Positions 1-13,189 are shown, counted from the first letter of the stretch. The stretch is 64,000 bases of DNA from Acanthopleura granulata (GCA_016165875.1 JABBOT010000080.1:49775159-49839158), one strand, 5' to 3'. The notes: a model not told the origin generated them from the sequence alone. Translations and numbers: made by a program.

Positions 1-56
1 GAGTCGGCGACGTACAGTATTGGTGCTGAGAGTCGGTTCGTTGCTCCAACTGTGTT

Positions 57-401
57 TCAAGCTATAGTGGCTACTTGCAGGTACCGATTCCAACGATGGA
101 AATTGACAATGAAGCGGTCTTGACGGTTTGACGTCACATGCGGTCGCCCCCTCCGAGCACAGTCACTGACGGTGTTTGTCTGCTGGTAGCGTTCAAGAAT
201 GGTGGACTGATGAGTACCATAATGCCTGGCGACACGGGAGAGGTTCCAACTTGCCTCAATATTGCCGATGGCTCTTTGACGTCCATCAGCACTCAGACGT
301 GGCATGGTCACCGTTGCACCAAATGTGAATGCAACAGTTCTGCGATTTATGTTCTTTTGGAAGCATTCCCACACCAAGAATCTCATGAAGAGAAAGCGCA
401 T
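57..401 (-). pseudogene. Tc1/mariner-like transposase, N-terminal fragment
   Basis: A 114-residue reading frame resembles the paired-like helix-turn-helix region of Tc1-type transposases. It has a first helix-turn-helix with RQRAIGNIEAS and LSRVARHYGTHQSTI, then the linker TVSDCARRGRPHVTS, then the start of the second DNA-binding subdomain (QDRFIVNFHRWNRYLQ). The catalytic DDE/D domain is absent, and sequence beyond the window start cannot be seen. The N-terminus (before MPRLSADGRQ) does not look like transposase, so the true start is probably the second methionine. This is a decayed copy, or a piece truncated by the window edge. Confidence 0.7.
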
Positions 402-437
402 TCTACTCAGCTAGCAAAGGCTTCACGAGGAATATGA

Positions 438-764
438 AAATTAAATTCAGTACAATTTGGTGCCGCCTAACACCACGGACGCTGCGTTTGCGGAAGATAC
501 TCATGTGTAAAACTAAAACTCACTCTTTGGGACATCCATTACATATCTACACACTTCTGATTACTCAGAATGTACTTCCGATTTGACACTGGAAAAATTC
601 GCGTTTCTTTGGGAATTCAGGATACATGTACGTCATATGCCGATAACCTTTGTTCTCGAGTTTCAACACTAACTGTGCGGACCTACACATCTAGACAGTA
701 TAATACATGTATAATATAAGAGGGACATTTAAACGTGATGAACATTTATCTGTCATGAGGCAGG
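438..764. other. no recognisable feature
   Basis: AT-rich intergenic sequence. I see no coding signal, known repeat or RNA gene. Confidence 0.4.
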
Positions 765-2069
765 TTGTTCCTCTTAAGAAGCCTATGAGCAATTATATTG
801 GTGGGACACTTGTAAGATAAGAGATTCTGATCATATTTATAAACTAAGAACAATATCACATGTTAACTACAAGTATATGTGTGTGTACATACATATACAT
901 GACAATATTAATAACATACTTTTTCCGACTGGCCACGAAGGATATATACACTGAACTCAAGAGTCCAAAATTAAGTTAAATTCCAGTAAATGTATATTTA
1001 CTGAAGAATGCAATGCTGTCTTATTACTGAGGGTAATGTTGTGTAAGGGAGTTAACCAAACCATCACTGAAGGCGATAACCGACAATAACAACTGGCAGT
1101 TGCTGCTGTAACTAATTTGTTTGGGTGCAGTTGTTTACTTTCTGTGCCGCCATCTTTCTTCTTCCTCCACATTGAGGTTGGGCTGCCAGGATAGGATTAA
1201 GTAGGGGTCAGCAAGTGTTAATTGATTCCAGATGTGCTACCCTGGCTTAAGCAGTGAGCAGTACACACATCCCTGTATCCACTGGGACAGGCATGGTCAG
1301 CTCAGACAAAGGAATAAGGCCAGGCCACACGCCAACCAAGACAAGATGTAACTTCTTAAACTGGCTAATTCACACAACATAGCAGATCAAGTTAAATACA
1401 ACCAGAGTTTAGTAATTGATACATATAAATCCTGATTTTCCAAATTAGTTTGAGCACAGTAGTCATTTTTTGTAACCTTGTGAACTTCAAGGAGTTAAAA
1501 GCTTCATTGAGGGAGTTTATCCGTAGTAACTCAGCCTGACCAAATATTTTCTCTACAAACAGATGGTTGGAGAAATAGTTGTTATAGCTGCTTCATAGTG
1601 TAAATTACCCCAATCTGTTTAGCAAATCCTCATAAAGTGTGTCTTTGTAAGGATTACAGCAACAACTAGACAGCTGACAAAAGTATTTAATTAATTAACT
1701 TAAGAACAGTGTGAATAACATCCTGTATGGCACAGTCAGTACAAACATAATAGCAAGGTAATAAATGCAGTTTAACAAGATATTCTGAGATCACAAGGGT
1801 TAAATTCTTAGCTGGGTGTTGTGTGTCAAAGAGCTTTGCTTTAGCGTAATGAAACATGTCTTGACCGCTCGGCTGTCTTGAAGGGAATAGGGTTAAAACA
1901 AAGAACCACATGCCAAGACTGGGGTGTGGAGGTCATATGACCCCCACCCCCACTCAGGTCATGGGCACTCCTCTGTAAGCATAAGGCTTGGTACTGATGT
2001 CTTACTGGTGAAAACCCAGAGCAGATCTGGTCTTGAAGCCCAGTCAGATCTGACCTGGGGGTTTACATA
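765..2069. repeat. dispersed 1.3 kb repeat, copy 1
   Basis: This stretch is repeated in direct orientation at about 24548-25838. Alignment by eye shows long near-identical runs; for example 1687-1911 and 25459-25683 give the same 74-residue minus-strand translation. The similarity starts near cttaagaag and ends near gacctgggggt. The second copy carries an extra 25 bp or so near 24970. No transposase or terminal inverted repeat was recognised, so this is either a non-autonomous element or a segmental duplication. The matching open frames in both copies come from the duplication and are not evidence of a gene. Confidence 0.8.
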
Positions 2070-2585
2070 TACAAGCGGTTTGGACATAAATATGTATGTC
2101 CTTATAAGAATCGAACGTATATACAGTAAACCAAAGTACCAAAGTACCAAAGGCACAAACGAAGTGGGTATACATGTATGTACACTTCATTGCTCATGAA
2201 TAATTAGAGGATACCTAAACGGCCATGGATCAAGGAAATCGAAGGAAATAGGAACTTTAGCACGAAATTGTGGCAAATACTTGCTCCAGTGAAAAAGATG
2301 ATGAGTTCACTGCCAGCATGTCAGACACGTTGTCGGGTAGGCCCTATTTAATAGCCATTAAAGCTTTGGCATATATCAATGTCACCAACAGGCTTGACAG
2401 ATCCTTTCACCGCTGTCACCCATACCTTATACAGGACAGACTGCTTGTGTACAGCCGTCAGGTATTAGATCTATATCGTTGGTATTTTATGCCGTACTCA
2501 AATTTTTTTCTCTTATACGACGGCAGAGGGGCTCTGTGGCCCGTAGAATGAGTAATACCTATATATGATAATAACCCAGGTGCCT
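2070..2585. other. no recognisable feature
   Basis: Intergenic sequence with short open frames on both strands but no protein family, splice pattern or repeat that I recognise. Confidence 0.35.
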
Positions 2586-2797
2586 CGCATGCTCACAAGC
2601 TGTAATTTAAGTCCAGCTCACGCTGGCTTCCTCTCCGGGCCTACGTGGGAAGGTTCGCCAGCAATCTACGTATGGTCGTGGTTTTCCCCCGGACTGTGCC
2701 CGATTTACTCACACCGTAACTCTGACTGCTGAAATATAAGTGAAATATTCCAGAGTTCGGCGTAAAACACGAATCAAATAGATAAACAAATAAATAT
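2586..2797 (+). repeat. SINE family A, partial
   Basis: It holds the SINE A body (aagtccagctcacgctggct, cctacgtgggaagg) and tail (ataagtgaaatattc, ttcggcgtaaaacac, then AATAAA-like repeats). The tRNA-like head is missing. A minus-oriented fragment of the same SINE (tggtgggaggaaaccgg) abuts it to about 2865, so two insertions or a rearrangement occurred here. Confidence 0.75.
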
Positions 2798-2929
2798 ACG
2801 GCAGCGGCCAGCGTTATGGTGGGAGGAAACCGGACATAGTCCGGGGAAAATCTACGACTATACACAGCTTGAAGCCGACCTCCATACGTATTCGACCGGA
2901 AATGAATTCAGCGTGAACTTGACTTGAGA

Positions 2930-3290
2930 TCGCCTCGGTGGCCTGGTGGTTAGAGCGTCCGCCTCGAGATCGGTGGTAGATCCGGTATCAATCCCAGATC
3001 GGGTCAGACCAAAGACTAAAAATGGTACTTGTTGCTGCCTCGCTTGGCGCTCAGCACTCAGAGGTTAGAACAAGGAAACAAGACTGGTCGGCCCGGTGTC
3101 AGTTTGATGTGACTGGGTGGGGTGTCATATCTTGTGTCTTCGGCAGGATGTTCCAATGGCGGCAACACTTTAGCGGCATGGACTCGCCCCGCCACAAGAA
3201 GACACAGTATATGTATACATTCTAAGGAATCCTCGTCGTCATATGACTGAAAAATTGTTGATTACGACGTTAAATCCAAACACATATACA
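2930..3290 (+). repeat. SINE family B (tRNA-derived, Meta-like), near full length
   Basis: The head is tRNA-like: gcctggtggttagagcg is an A-box and the B-box equivalent is gtatcaatccc. The middle has gctgcctcgcttggcgctca, ggtcggcccggtgtcag and tgtgactgggtgg. The end is gactgaaaaattgttgatta, cgacgttaaatcc. The central and terminal parts match, from memory, SINE sequence very common in mollusc genomes. Other copies lie at 37190-37520 and 63552-63815. Confidence 0.8.
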
Positions 3291-3449
3291 TATGCTACAT
3301 AAACTGGGCTTGAACTCAGTGAAAGGGACATGGGTCATTGTCATGTATAGGCATTACAGTGACGGTAATTAATCTATTATAGGTAGGTTTGTGTGTAATA
3401 CATTATTATGTGTTTGGTTGTTGTCGGCCTCATTACTTAGGAGATTATA

Positions 3450-3575
3450 TCACGACGGTGTCTCCTTCTGGCCGCCGTGAGTTCAAGTCAGAGTCCTGCT
3501 GGCTTTCTCTCCGGCCGTACGTGGGATGATCTGCCAGTAACGTGTGGGAAACACAAATCAAATAAATAAATCAAT
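3450..3575 (+). repeat. SINE family A, 5' and tail remnants
   Basis: Contains ccgtgagttcaagtc (B-box region), gctggctttctctccggccg and tacgtgggatgatctgcca, then jumps to the aacacaaatcaaataaataa tail. The interior has been deleted. Confidence 0.65.
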
Positions 3576-5389
3576 CATAAAGAGCGCTTACACGTGTTAT
3601 TTTATTGACATCACAAGAAGAGAAGTTCAACAGGTATTTCCTGATATACAATGAATAAAGGATAATTGAACATTATTGAACACTGAACAAAACTTGGGAG
3701 GAGCGGTTATTAGCACTTCTTTTTCTCGTGAGTCGTCTCATTGTCTTAGCATGATTCAATCTGTTTGCCTGGTTGTTTTGAACATCTAGTTGATCTCCGC
3801 ACAGGAACTGATTCACAGGTATGGGCGAAAGAACTCATTTGGAGCCTGGCGAATTTTGATGCTGAAATACTTGTTGCACAAATTACCTAAACTGATCATG
3901 CAGTTTTGCAACAAAAATAAGCTGTATAGCTCAAAAGACAACAGAATTAAAAAATTCTCAACATCCTTTTTGTGGCCACACTGCTCCATTCACACCCTCA
4001 TCTCCAGCAGCGGTAAGAATGTACTTGATACTTTCCATAAAACGCGCTTTACGCAATGCTACTGATATTTACACTCAGCAACTGATCTAACCTCTGGAAG
4101 TAAAAAAAAGTTTAACACCTACTCTTGCTGGCAGCCATATCATTCAACAGAGCCGTCAAAACAACAACAACACGGCGTTGTTGCCTGTTTTCAATTCGCC
4201 CTTCCGTATGGCTTTTTTACAAACCAGTATTGCTTATAATTGTGCTGAAAAGCATTGGTTTACAAGCTAACCAGACGTCATTAGCTATAGGATACGCTCA
4301 GTGTTCAAGTTAAACTGCGCTAAAGATTGTAAACATAGTGCATCATGTGACCAACGTGGCGAGTGCTTGGAAATGGCGTTTAGTGTAGCTGTTTTTATTT
4401 TTTTATTTTTTTCAGGGAGTTAGAGATATTGCTGTATGAATATGTTGTTAGCACTGTAGAGACAGTGTTCCGAGGAATGTTTCTACTATATTTACATTGT
4501 TGTTGGACCTAAGTCCTCTGAAAGAACTGTGTGGCACCAAAATGAAAGTTGAACATCTGATAAATGTGTTCGTGTATTGCCAATACTTTTTATTAGTACT
4601 GCAAGATATTCTCCTGGATCTTTTGTACCCCAAAATTCTAGGTACTATGTGCCCTGATTTCAAAATGACACCAGGATCCGCGAGAAGACCTGTCCGATAG
4701 CAGAAGTTAGCACAACCTGCATGATTTCTCCTTAAGGATGTGTTTGTTGTTGAAGACCTCGTTCCAAAAAATACTCCTGCAAGCTCTGGGTAATATTTTC
4801 TGAGTGATCACCTCATTTGAACACTGTGGACTATACTAACGTTACTATAAAACTGTGTATAGTCCGTGTCGGCCCGATATATACACACTACCTTCGGTGT
4901 GTGCGTGTCCAGATTTCAAACTGCCAGATAAGAATAATACGGGCTTTCGATAACTAATTGGAGGATTCTGATTGTGCGCAGGCCTGCTAGCGTTCAGCAC
5001 GGAGTGTCACTAATAACCTCATCTGTTATTGTTTAACACCCCCCCCCCCCCCACCCAAACGTATGACATAACTGTATGGAGAACCCACCTTGTGTACTCT
5101 TTTCCTGATGAGCATTAATCTTAGGCTGTGGGTCGTTACATGCTCCCTTTCGTTACATATGCCTTATATTATCCTCCTGAGTAGTTCTATTTCACCTGTA
5201 ATACTCTAGCCATATGCATGCTTATTTGTTGTACTATACTAAATCTCAGTGTTTGCATAGTTGACAAATGTATGTCCAAAATGCGATTTCAAGCTGTATA
5301 TATTTACTTGTCATCGCCTTTAACCGACCATTCACGTGTATGGAAGCTTAGATATAGCAACTATTCAAGCGCGTTCCATCTTTTATGAC
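3576..5389. other. no recognisable gene
   Basis: Mostly unique-looking intergenic sequence with a poly-C tract at about 5039-5053. A 91-residue open frame at 3790-4065 has no family resemblance that I recognise. Confidence 0.35.
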
Positions 5390-5462
5390 AATGGATAATG
5401 ATTGACCCACCTTGCCTGTTTATGATATTGGATAATGATTGACCCACCTTGTCTGTTCCATT
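5386..5462. repeat. two-copy tandem duplication (about 37 bp)
   Basis: The string ggataatgattgacccacct occurs twice, separated by about 37 bp. It lies just upstream of the LINE remnant. Confidence 0.7.
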
Positions 5463-5744
5463 CCCTAGTCTTTTTACAATCTTGCTTTTTCATAATAAAT
5501 CTGTCCTTGCTATAACTCAACCTTCATCAAATGAGGATAATCTTAGGAAAAGTTCAGTCAATCTGGATTTTATTGAACAAGTGTGTTTCAATCCTGTCGC
5601 ATTAAATAATGCAGATGATTGTGAGAAATCCAGCGCGCACGATAGTGAACATGACATGAACCCTGGCATCACATAACTAATCAAACGTGTAACTATTACT
5701 TTGAGGACAGTTTGAATTCGTAAAGTTAAATCTTTACCACGATT

Positions 5745-8700
5745 TGATAAACGCGGTCTTTCCATTCTACATCTAAACACACGAAACCTTCCAAAACATT
5801 ATGATGAGGCTCTTGGGTTTCTTGATACAGTCGAAACCAACTTCAGTGTTCTTGGATTTTCGGTTTGCTGAACCCCGCTATCAGAAAATTTTTATAACAT
5901 TCCAGGTTATAAATCTTTCTCGGTGAGCAGGATTAACATGACAGGCCGGAGTAACCATATATCTGAGTGATGATGTGACGTCATGCAGCCTTTTTAAGAG
6001 TTGTCTCTCAGTGATGATGACTACTTGTTTGAAGCTCTTTTCATTAATATTGATATCACGACCTCCAGGGAAATCAGTCAGCCTGTTGAACCAAGCTTTT
6101 TCTGGTCTTATGCAGAAGCTGCGGTCAGATAGAGGCTGTATTATAATTGGGGATTTCAGTGTCGATTTATTTAAAACTGAACGTCATCTTCCTTCAAAAG
6201 AATGGCCCTTTTCCTGAAATAACAAAGCAAAGGAGAGTCGGTAAACACTCAGCCTCACTAATTGATAATATCTTCACAAATTTTAACGAGCGAATCTCAT
6301 TATCTGGAATCTTTTTCACCAATATCCCTGATCACTTTCCTGTTTTTACCATATTAAATGAGCCACACCTTTCTAAGCAAACTCAGACATTCTCATATAG
6401 ACAAAAAAAAAACCTGCTCTCATTGTTCTTTTCATAAACAGAATATCAACATGTAACTGGGATGATGTTCTTGTAATTGCTAATGTAGAGGAAGCTTTAC
6501 AGGTGTTTGTGACCAGATTTGACACTATCTACTATCATACATTTCCTCTTGGTCAGTCTACCTTCAGGAATGTTGAAATTCTTAAACCTTGGATTACCAC
6601 CGCTATAGGTAGATCGACTTCTGAAAAGAATAAGCTGTACCGTGATCAGCTTAAGTCTGATGTTTTGGCTGATCGTTTATGGTATCGATCTTACCAAAAT
6701 AAACTCGAAAAGTTTATTGAGATATGTTCGAAGTCCTTTTTCGAAAGAAAGTTTAATTCTTCCAACAATCACACCAAGTATACCTGGAAAGTGGTCAATG
6801 ACCTTTTGGACAGACAGAAAAGAGACCATCCTTTCCGCAACACTTTAATACTGACAATGCAAAGATTTCAGATAAGAGAACCATTGCGAACAAGTTTTAA
6901 AGTAAAAGACAGCTCACGACTAAGGTGCTATTCATTAGAAAGATTGCAAAATTCCCTCTTGAATGCAAAAACTTGTTCGATTCTGCATGAATTCTTAGCA
7001 GAGATTGACCAGTCAGAGGGCTAGGAGCTGTTTATAAGCTGTGACGTAAATGTTCTTGGTTGACAATCAATGTAGCATGTAATAACATAGGGACAGGGGG
7101 CTGTTTTAATGTTATATATTTTAATTATAACAAGTATATGTGTGAACAACACTGCAAAATATTTCCAAACCATTGTGTTGTGGCGGGAGTAAATTTCTTG
7201 GGTATTTCATGTTATAAATTTACATATACTCTTAAATTTCAACGTATACGTTTGAATTTTCTTCTGTCACAACTGATGCTATTACATCAACTATTCAGAA
7301 TATGAAATCATCGTCCCAAGGAGTTAATGGAATGTATATGGCCCATGTTAAGCTGGTGTCTGAATATATCGCTTTGCACTTAGCTCACATATGCAATTTA
7401 TCATTTTCCACAGAGAAATTCCCAGATCCTCTAAACCAGGCAAAACTCCTTTGCACAAGTCTGGTTGCAATACTTACTATCTTGCATCCTATTTCTATCT
7501 TGCCAAGTGTAAGCATGATTCTGGGAAAAAATAGCTGCAAATATAATGTCTAGTTTCATTCAAGCAAACAACATCATATCTCCTGGTCTGTATGGGTTCA
7601 GGAAAAATCATTGAACGGTGCATGCTGCTTGCTGCCTTTACAACTTTATTCTTTGTGCAAGGGAATCTAAGAACTTCAGTACAACTGTCTCCTTGGATTT
7701 ATCGAAAGATTTCGACGCAGTGAATCACACCATTCTTCTACAGAAGAAGTCATTATGGCTTTAGTGTTGCGTGTAATGTTTTGCTGTGGGGTCACTTAAC
7801 TGGCCGACAACGAGCAGTCACCTTTGAAGGCTCTCCTTCTCCATTTACACCAACTTCTGTTTTTGATATACATCAAAGACATCACTCGCTCATCCAATAT
7901 TTTGAAGTTCACCCAATTTGCTGATGACACCAGTGCTCTGTCTGGTAATGAAGTCGTTCATATTCTCACGGAAGAGCTGGGCAAGATTTTACAATGGCTA
8001 TGTGTCAACCGTCTTTCTCTTCATAAAACAAAGACGAAAGTCTGGATTGACAGCCCTACAAACAAACGCCCTGTAATCCAACCAGTCATGCTTGATCGGG
8101 ATCTTCTGACTATAATGAGCGAGCACGAAATCCTCGGCCTTATTTTCAACAATAAACTCATGTGTTAAGAAGATATCACAAAATATTAGAGGCATAAAAC
8201 ATGTGAGAAGATGTGTTAACAAGGCGACATCAGCAATACTTTAGTCTTCCCTGATCTTTCCCTTCTTGAACTATGACAATGCTCTGTGGGGAAGTGCACA
8301 TCAAACTCACATACAGCCACTTGTGCAGCTTCAAAGACGTGCGTTGCTAGTCATTTCCTTTTTGCACAGGCTGGAACAAACATCCCATCTCTTTACGTCT
8401 CTTAAGATCCTTCCGTTGGCTAAATTAAATCTTTACTCTTGCCTTCTGATTGCTCAAAAAGCTATACGCCACCCATATCTTTTACCTCATCACCTTTTCC
8501 AGCTTTTTACACCACACCCTGTCATTCATAACTATCATACCAGATCCCAAATCTTGAATCTAAATAGACATTTTTGTTTTTCGAATATTGCAGGACATTT
8601 TGTTAAGGTACGAGCACCCAGGGAATGGATTAAGCTTCCTTACGAAATAAGTAGCATTCAATCCATACTATTATACACATCCACTCTTAAAAAATATCTA

Positions 8701-9015
8701 TTAATAGATTTTCCTTAATCATCCTTACACATGAACTGGTCTGTATAATTTCTTTTGCCTTTCACTATTCCCATTTGCCTGCTTCCATACTATTGTTAAA
8801 TTTGCCTATTTTCTTTTCTTTTCTCTGTATTTCTTCTTTCTTTCTGTAATGAGAAAAGTAGTATCTTGTAACGTGCTACCTTGATTATTTATACTAAATA
8901 TTCCAGGAAAGTATACTTTGGGATAGAACAAGTCTTAATCCCGCCATTGTTCTGTTATGTTTATAAGCATGTGTTTGAAATTATGAAATTATGGTGAATA
9001 AATCAAACCTATCAA
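5745..9015 (+). mobile_element. CR1/L2-like non-LTR retrotransposon, degenerate
   Basis: A LINE open reading frame broken by several frameshifts and stops. It begins with an endonuclease start (LSILHLNTRNLPKHYDEAL, about 5757). Next come YNIPGYKSFSVSR (about 5895) and the endonuclease end HSASLIDNIFTNFNERI (about 6248). A linker with KPWITTAIGRSTSEKNKLYR follows (about 6583). The reverse transcriptase is split: LSKDFDAVNHTILL at about 7700 and QFADDTSAL at about 7915, so the FADD catalytic box is intact. The C-terminal region (LPLAKLNLYSCLLIAQKAIR, NYHTRS) ends near 8718, followed by a T-rich tail ending in aataaatcaaa. A dispersed repeat sits inside at 7030-7300. It is non-functional as read. 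Confidence 0.88.
7030..7300 (+). repeat. dispersed repeat inside the LINE (partner at 28263-28510)
   Basis: The segment interrupts LINE coding sequence between the linker and the reverse transcriptase. Its reverse complement recurs at 28263-28510: both contain GGACAGG followed by TGTTTTAAT, and acaagta followed by CACTGCAAA. The translations of the two copies are also alike (CNNIGTGGCFN versus CNNMGTGHCFN). The family is unknown. Confidence 0.7.
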
Positions 9016-9199
9016 AATCAGCCAACAAGCGGAAGCTGTCCCCAGGGACCATCTGGCGCAGTTTAGAGGCTGTGTGATCACGGTACTCTTTTTGCCTCTG
9101 TTTCGGTGCTAGCTTTAGCTGAACACTTGAGTCTGATTTGTTCTTAAGCGTCTTCCCATGAGAAGTTGTTCTGGGGATTTTTCATTTAGGACTTGTGTG

Positions 9200-12010
9200 G
9201 ATCTTTAGGGTTATAATGCTTGAAATGCATTCTGCTTGTTGAGATGTGCCTTCCTTAGGATGCCCTTAACTATTTTCACGGTTTGAGCGGTTCCGATGAT
9301 TGGACAGGCTTACAAGTTAGACAGATATTGCAGGATTTCACCATGTGCATGATGGCAGCATTCATGCCTGGCCAGTACAGAAGTTGGCTTCCAGGCTCTC
9401 GATATTTCTCTATCCCCAGATGACTTCGTGTATTTTTGACAACCTTTCCGACCGAGCGACTGAAGGGATTACCAGATTTGACGCTTTCAAGATGAGTCCA
9501 TCAGCCACAAACTGGTTATGTCCAACATTCCAGTTTTCTTTAGGAACGTCAGGCTTGGGTCTTTCCTGATATCCTCTCTCACTTGAGCAAGTTGGTTGAA
9601 CTTGTACCTGATGTTTAAACCCGGGTCGCCTCCAGCTGTCTTGTCGGTTGCCGGCGCGAGAGTGTCATTTTCACATTGAGATCATAGCGCTGCAACCTGA
9701 GCAACAGGCGCTGAATACGCAATGGACAATCATCTAGCGGCTTTCTGGTTTGTGATCCGTTTCAGCTTGCAGTGAAGCTCCAAAAATCAGCTGGTGGAAG
9801 CGTTCACACGTATAGGCAATTCCAAGCAGCTCCTTTTCAATATGTGTATATCTGGTTTCAGCATCCAGCATGGCTCTTGAGTCGTATGCCACAGGTGTCC
9901 ACCCATTCGCATGTAGATGTAATAACACAGCGCTTAGTTCATCTTTGGAAGCATGGGGTGATATTTTGAATGGCTTCTTGTGGTCACAGAAGTGCAGATC
10001 CGTTTGCGGGGTCAAAGCATTCTTTAAATCGCTCCAAGCGGTTTCCTGCTCATGTCCCCATTGCCAAAACGTAACCTTACCCAGCAAGACTCTTAGAGGA
10101 ATCGATTCTTGTGACAGTCCTGGTACCCATTTAGCAAGGTAAGTGACCATCCCAAGGAACCTTTGAACACCAGCCGTGTTTTCTGGGCGTGGCATGTTTT
10201 ATATGGCTGACACCTTTGTTTTGTCAGCCTCAGTTCCATGATCATTGAGACGGTCGCACAGGAAAGCCAAACAATTAACCCCGAACCGGCATTTGTCCTG
10301 GTTTAATTCCAGGCTTGCCTTTCTGGCATTTTCAAGAACGCGTTTGACTGCTGTGTCATGTTCTCTTTGGTGTCATCTCCCCTGTTCTGTAGACACATCC
10401 ATATTAGTAATGCCCTCAAATAGTTCATGGATTGTTTTATGATACACTGATGGGGCACTGGAAATTCCAAACGGAAGACGCAGATATCTGTAACGCCCGA
10501 ATGGAGTGTTGAGCGTGCACAGACGGCTACAGGTGTCGTCTAGTTTCGGTTGCCAAATACCCTGGAAAGCATCCAGCTTACTCAAATATTTGGCTCCAGC
10601 AAACGTAGCCATAATTTTTTCTGTAGTCCCACGTTTTTAGTGTTGGCGCTTGATAGCCCTATTCAAGTCCCTCGGATCTAGACACACGATGATATCATAT
10701 TTCCTTTTCACTATTACAATAAAGTTCACCTAGTCAGTAGGTTTTGGACGTTGGTGATTATTGACATTTTTTCCATCCTGTCAAGCTTTGCCTTTAAGCG
10801 GTCATGTAAGGCGACTGGAATTTTCCGTGCAGCGTGTACAACTGGTTTTAAAGTTTTATAGAGAGTTATGGTGTGTTCACCTGGTAAGCAACCAAGCCCC
10901 TCAAGCACGTCAGCAAATTCCTCTTGAAGGGAGCTATAATCTCTGGTGTACATTTGTTCTATGTCACACACTAACTTGACAAGATTTAATTTACACACGC
11001 TTCTAAGACTGACTGAACGTCTCCAGGAACCACAAAAAATGTAAGTAAAAAGTCCCGGCCTTAAGTATTTACTGCAACAACTCACTTTCCTTGTACAGGA
11101 ATCTTTGTATTGATGTAGCCCTGTAACCCCTGTGTGGCCTTCAGAAGTTTTGGCCGTCTGGATAGACAATCAATATCAGTTTCTGATACGACGTTAGCCT
11201 GCGCACCCGTATCCAATTTAACCGGGATTATACCTCCATTGATGATGAGGTTTTAGTGACTTTATCCTCACTTACTGAATCGACCGTTATTGTCTGGACA
11301 AAGAAATCACTAACTGAATCATCATCACTAATGGCAGACTCACTGGTTTCCTCTACAGTATATACAGTTTTGGACAGGAACACTCAGCATAGCGAGTGTG
11401 GCGCCACAGACTGGGCGATTTCCTGATTTATGCCATAGGCCATACCTGGTGCTTACTATCCGCCGGATCAGAACTGTTCGGTTGTCTACTGTGTGAGGGC
11501 GTTTTCCTGGTTTATTTACCACATCAACGTTTGCAGACACAGGCTTTCTTTTAATTGAATTTTTGCCATTTGTGAAACCTTGACAATCTGAACTGCTTTG
11601 TCAAATCCGAATCTCCTAATAGTCGTTAACGGACGGGGTTATCGGGTATCCCCCGAATCAGTGTTATACTGATTAAAGAGTCTGCTGAGTCCCCAAATTC
11701 ACACGATTTACTGGGTGTTTTGAGACGGGTAACATACTGATCTATGGTTTCGCTTAAGTCCTGTTTGAAGGTGGATAAGTAAAACCGCTCGCATGTAAGT
11801 TTTTTTCCTTTTTTTCCGAGTACAATACTCATCGCATTTAGTGAGTACAAGTTTCACCATCAAGGCTCTTTCACCATCGGCGAATGTGAAAGTGTTGTAC
11901 AGTTCGAGACCAGTTTGACCGATAACGTGTAGGAAAGTTCTTTCGCTCTTTTCTGTCGAGCCAGTGGCCTCCAAATACAGCTCAAAGCGTTGTTTAAAAA
12001 GTTTTAAAGC
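9200..12010 (-). mobile_element. Ty3/Gypsy-like LTR retrotransposon, decayed internal region
   Basis: Read on the minus strand, a gag-like segment lies at about 11626-11974 (YLSTFKQDLSETIDQYVTRL). An aspartic protease follows at about 11200-11240 (VKLDTGAQANVVS), then the reverse transcriptase: PVVHAARKIPVALHDRLKAK near 10830 and NTPFGRYRYLRLPFGISSAP near 10480. The thumb/RNase H is at 9734-10195 (RFLGMVTYLAKWVPGLSQ, LHFCDHKKPF, THIEKELLGI). An integrase-like zinc-binding remnant is at about 9290-9500. The YxDD catalytic box is destroyed near 10390 and stops interrupt the frame, so the copy is dead. I identified no LTRs. A SINE lies just upstream at 12142-12402. Confidence 0.85.
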
Positions 12011-12141
12011 CAGTTATCTGACACGTTCCCAGATAAGACTAACACCTCTGGCGATTTGAGAGTATCCAAGATGATTATAATGTCGTTGTTGATGTTTACA
12101 ATCGGCAAATGTCTGGTGAGTTTTTGAGGAATGCTTATTGA

Positions 12142-12402
12142 TTTATTTCTTTATTTGATTGGTGTTTTACGCCGTACTCAAGAACATTTCACTTATATGA
12201 CGGCGGTCAGCATTATGGTGGAAGAAAACCGGGCAGAGCCCGGGGGAAACCCACGACGTAAAACCATCCGCAGGTTGCTGCCAGACCTTCCCACGTACGG
12301 CCGGAGAGGTAGCCAGCATGAGCTGGTCTTGAACTCATGGCGACCGCATTTGTGGGAGGCTTCGGGTCATAGCGCGCTAACCGACTGAGCCCCGGAGGCC
12401 CC
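12142..12402 (-). repeat. SINE family A, full length with target-site duplication
   Basis: A complete minus-oriented copy. The tail (ttatttgattggtgttttac, gccgtactcaag) is at the left. The body (cagcattatggtgg, cacgtacggccggagagg) follows, and the tRNA-like head (gcgcgctaaccgactgagc) is at the right. It is flanked by a perfect 13-bp target-site duplication, GAATGCTTATTGA, at 12129-12141 and 12403-12415. The duplication fixes the ends of the element and implies LINE-type integration. Confidence 0.92.
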
Positions 12403-12415
12403 GAATGCTTATTGA

Positions 12416-13189
12416 GTGGGCAGGGCGGTAAGTTCGTTCGCAATTCTGACAACATGTTATGTTAATCACAACACAACAATGATGATGTGTAGGCCCAAAT
12501 GTTAATGTACTCGCACGGAAACAACATACATGTTCTTATACATAAAGCCTATGTCATTACTACATGGTGCAGTAGTACTTTATCGTCACCTTGACCCTCG
12601 TCTCCTGGACCGGGATTGTCGCACCCCTTTACCCATTCATCGTTGACAAGATTCGCCCATTTGTGTGTTCGCCTCCTGCACTAGTCTTTTTGCTTTGTTT
12701 TCGTGTACTTGGATTAAATGTGATAACACATCATTCTGAGTTATTCTAGATCAGTGACGCCTAGTGCTAGGGGGCATGTTGTTACTCCTTAAACACTTAA
12801 ATGTACAGCTAGAATAAAACCTCTGACGAGAGGCCCGATTTCACCGGTAACATGTGTCGATTTGCCAACTATCACACTGTCGTCCCTCCTCTGATTTACT
12901 CCCTATGCTGTCGTTTTTATGTTCTAGCCTTAGAGAGCATGGTGTCACTCGATATTCTTACAGTCTGGGTTTAATGTCTTTGTTTAAAAAGAAACACATC
13001 ATCAACTAAATACTGTCAGTATAATTTTATTGCATCGGCAGGGGTGACATATTAACACGTCACGTGCACACGACACACATATATATAGTTTACTTCAACA
13101 CAGGAGAAATTCATGATACGATCGGAAGGGTTTTCAATAGATCCATGTTTCGTATCCACTAAGAAAGTATTCGGGCACGGAGAAACCCA
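12416..13189. other. no recognisable feature
   Basis: Intergenic sequence between the Gypsy/SINE cluster and the 30-bp minisatellite. No coding or repeat signal was seen. Confidence 0.35.

Noticed and set aside
1687..1911. Identical 74-residue frames at 1687-1911 and 25459-25683 as a conserved small gene
   Set aside because: The surrounding non-coding sequence is equally conserved, so the identity comes from duplication of a 1.3 kb repeat.
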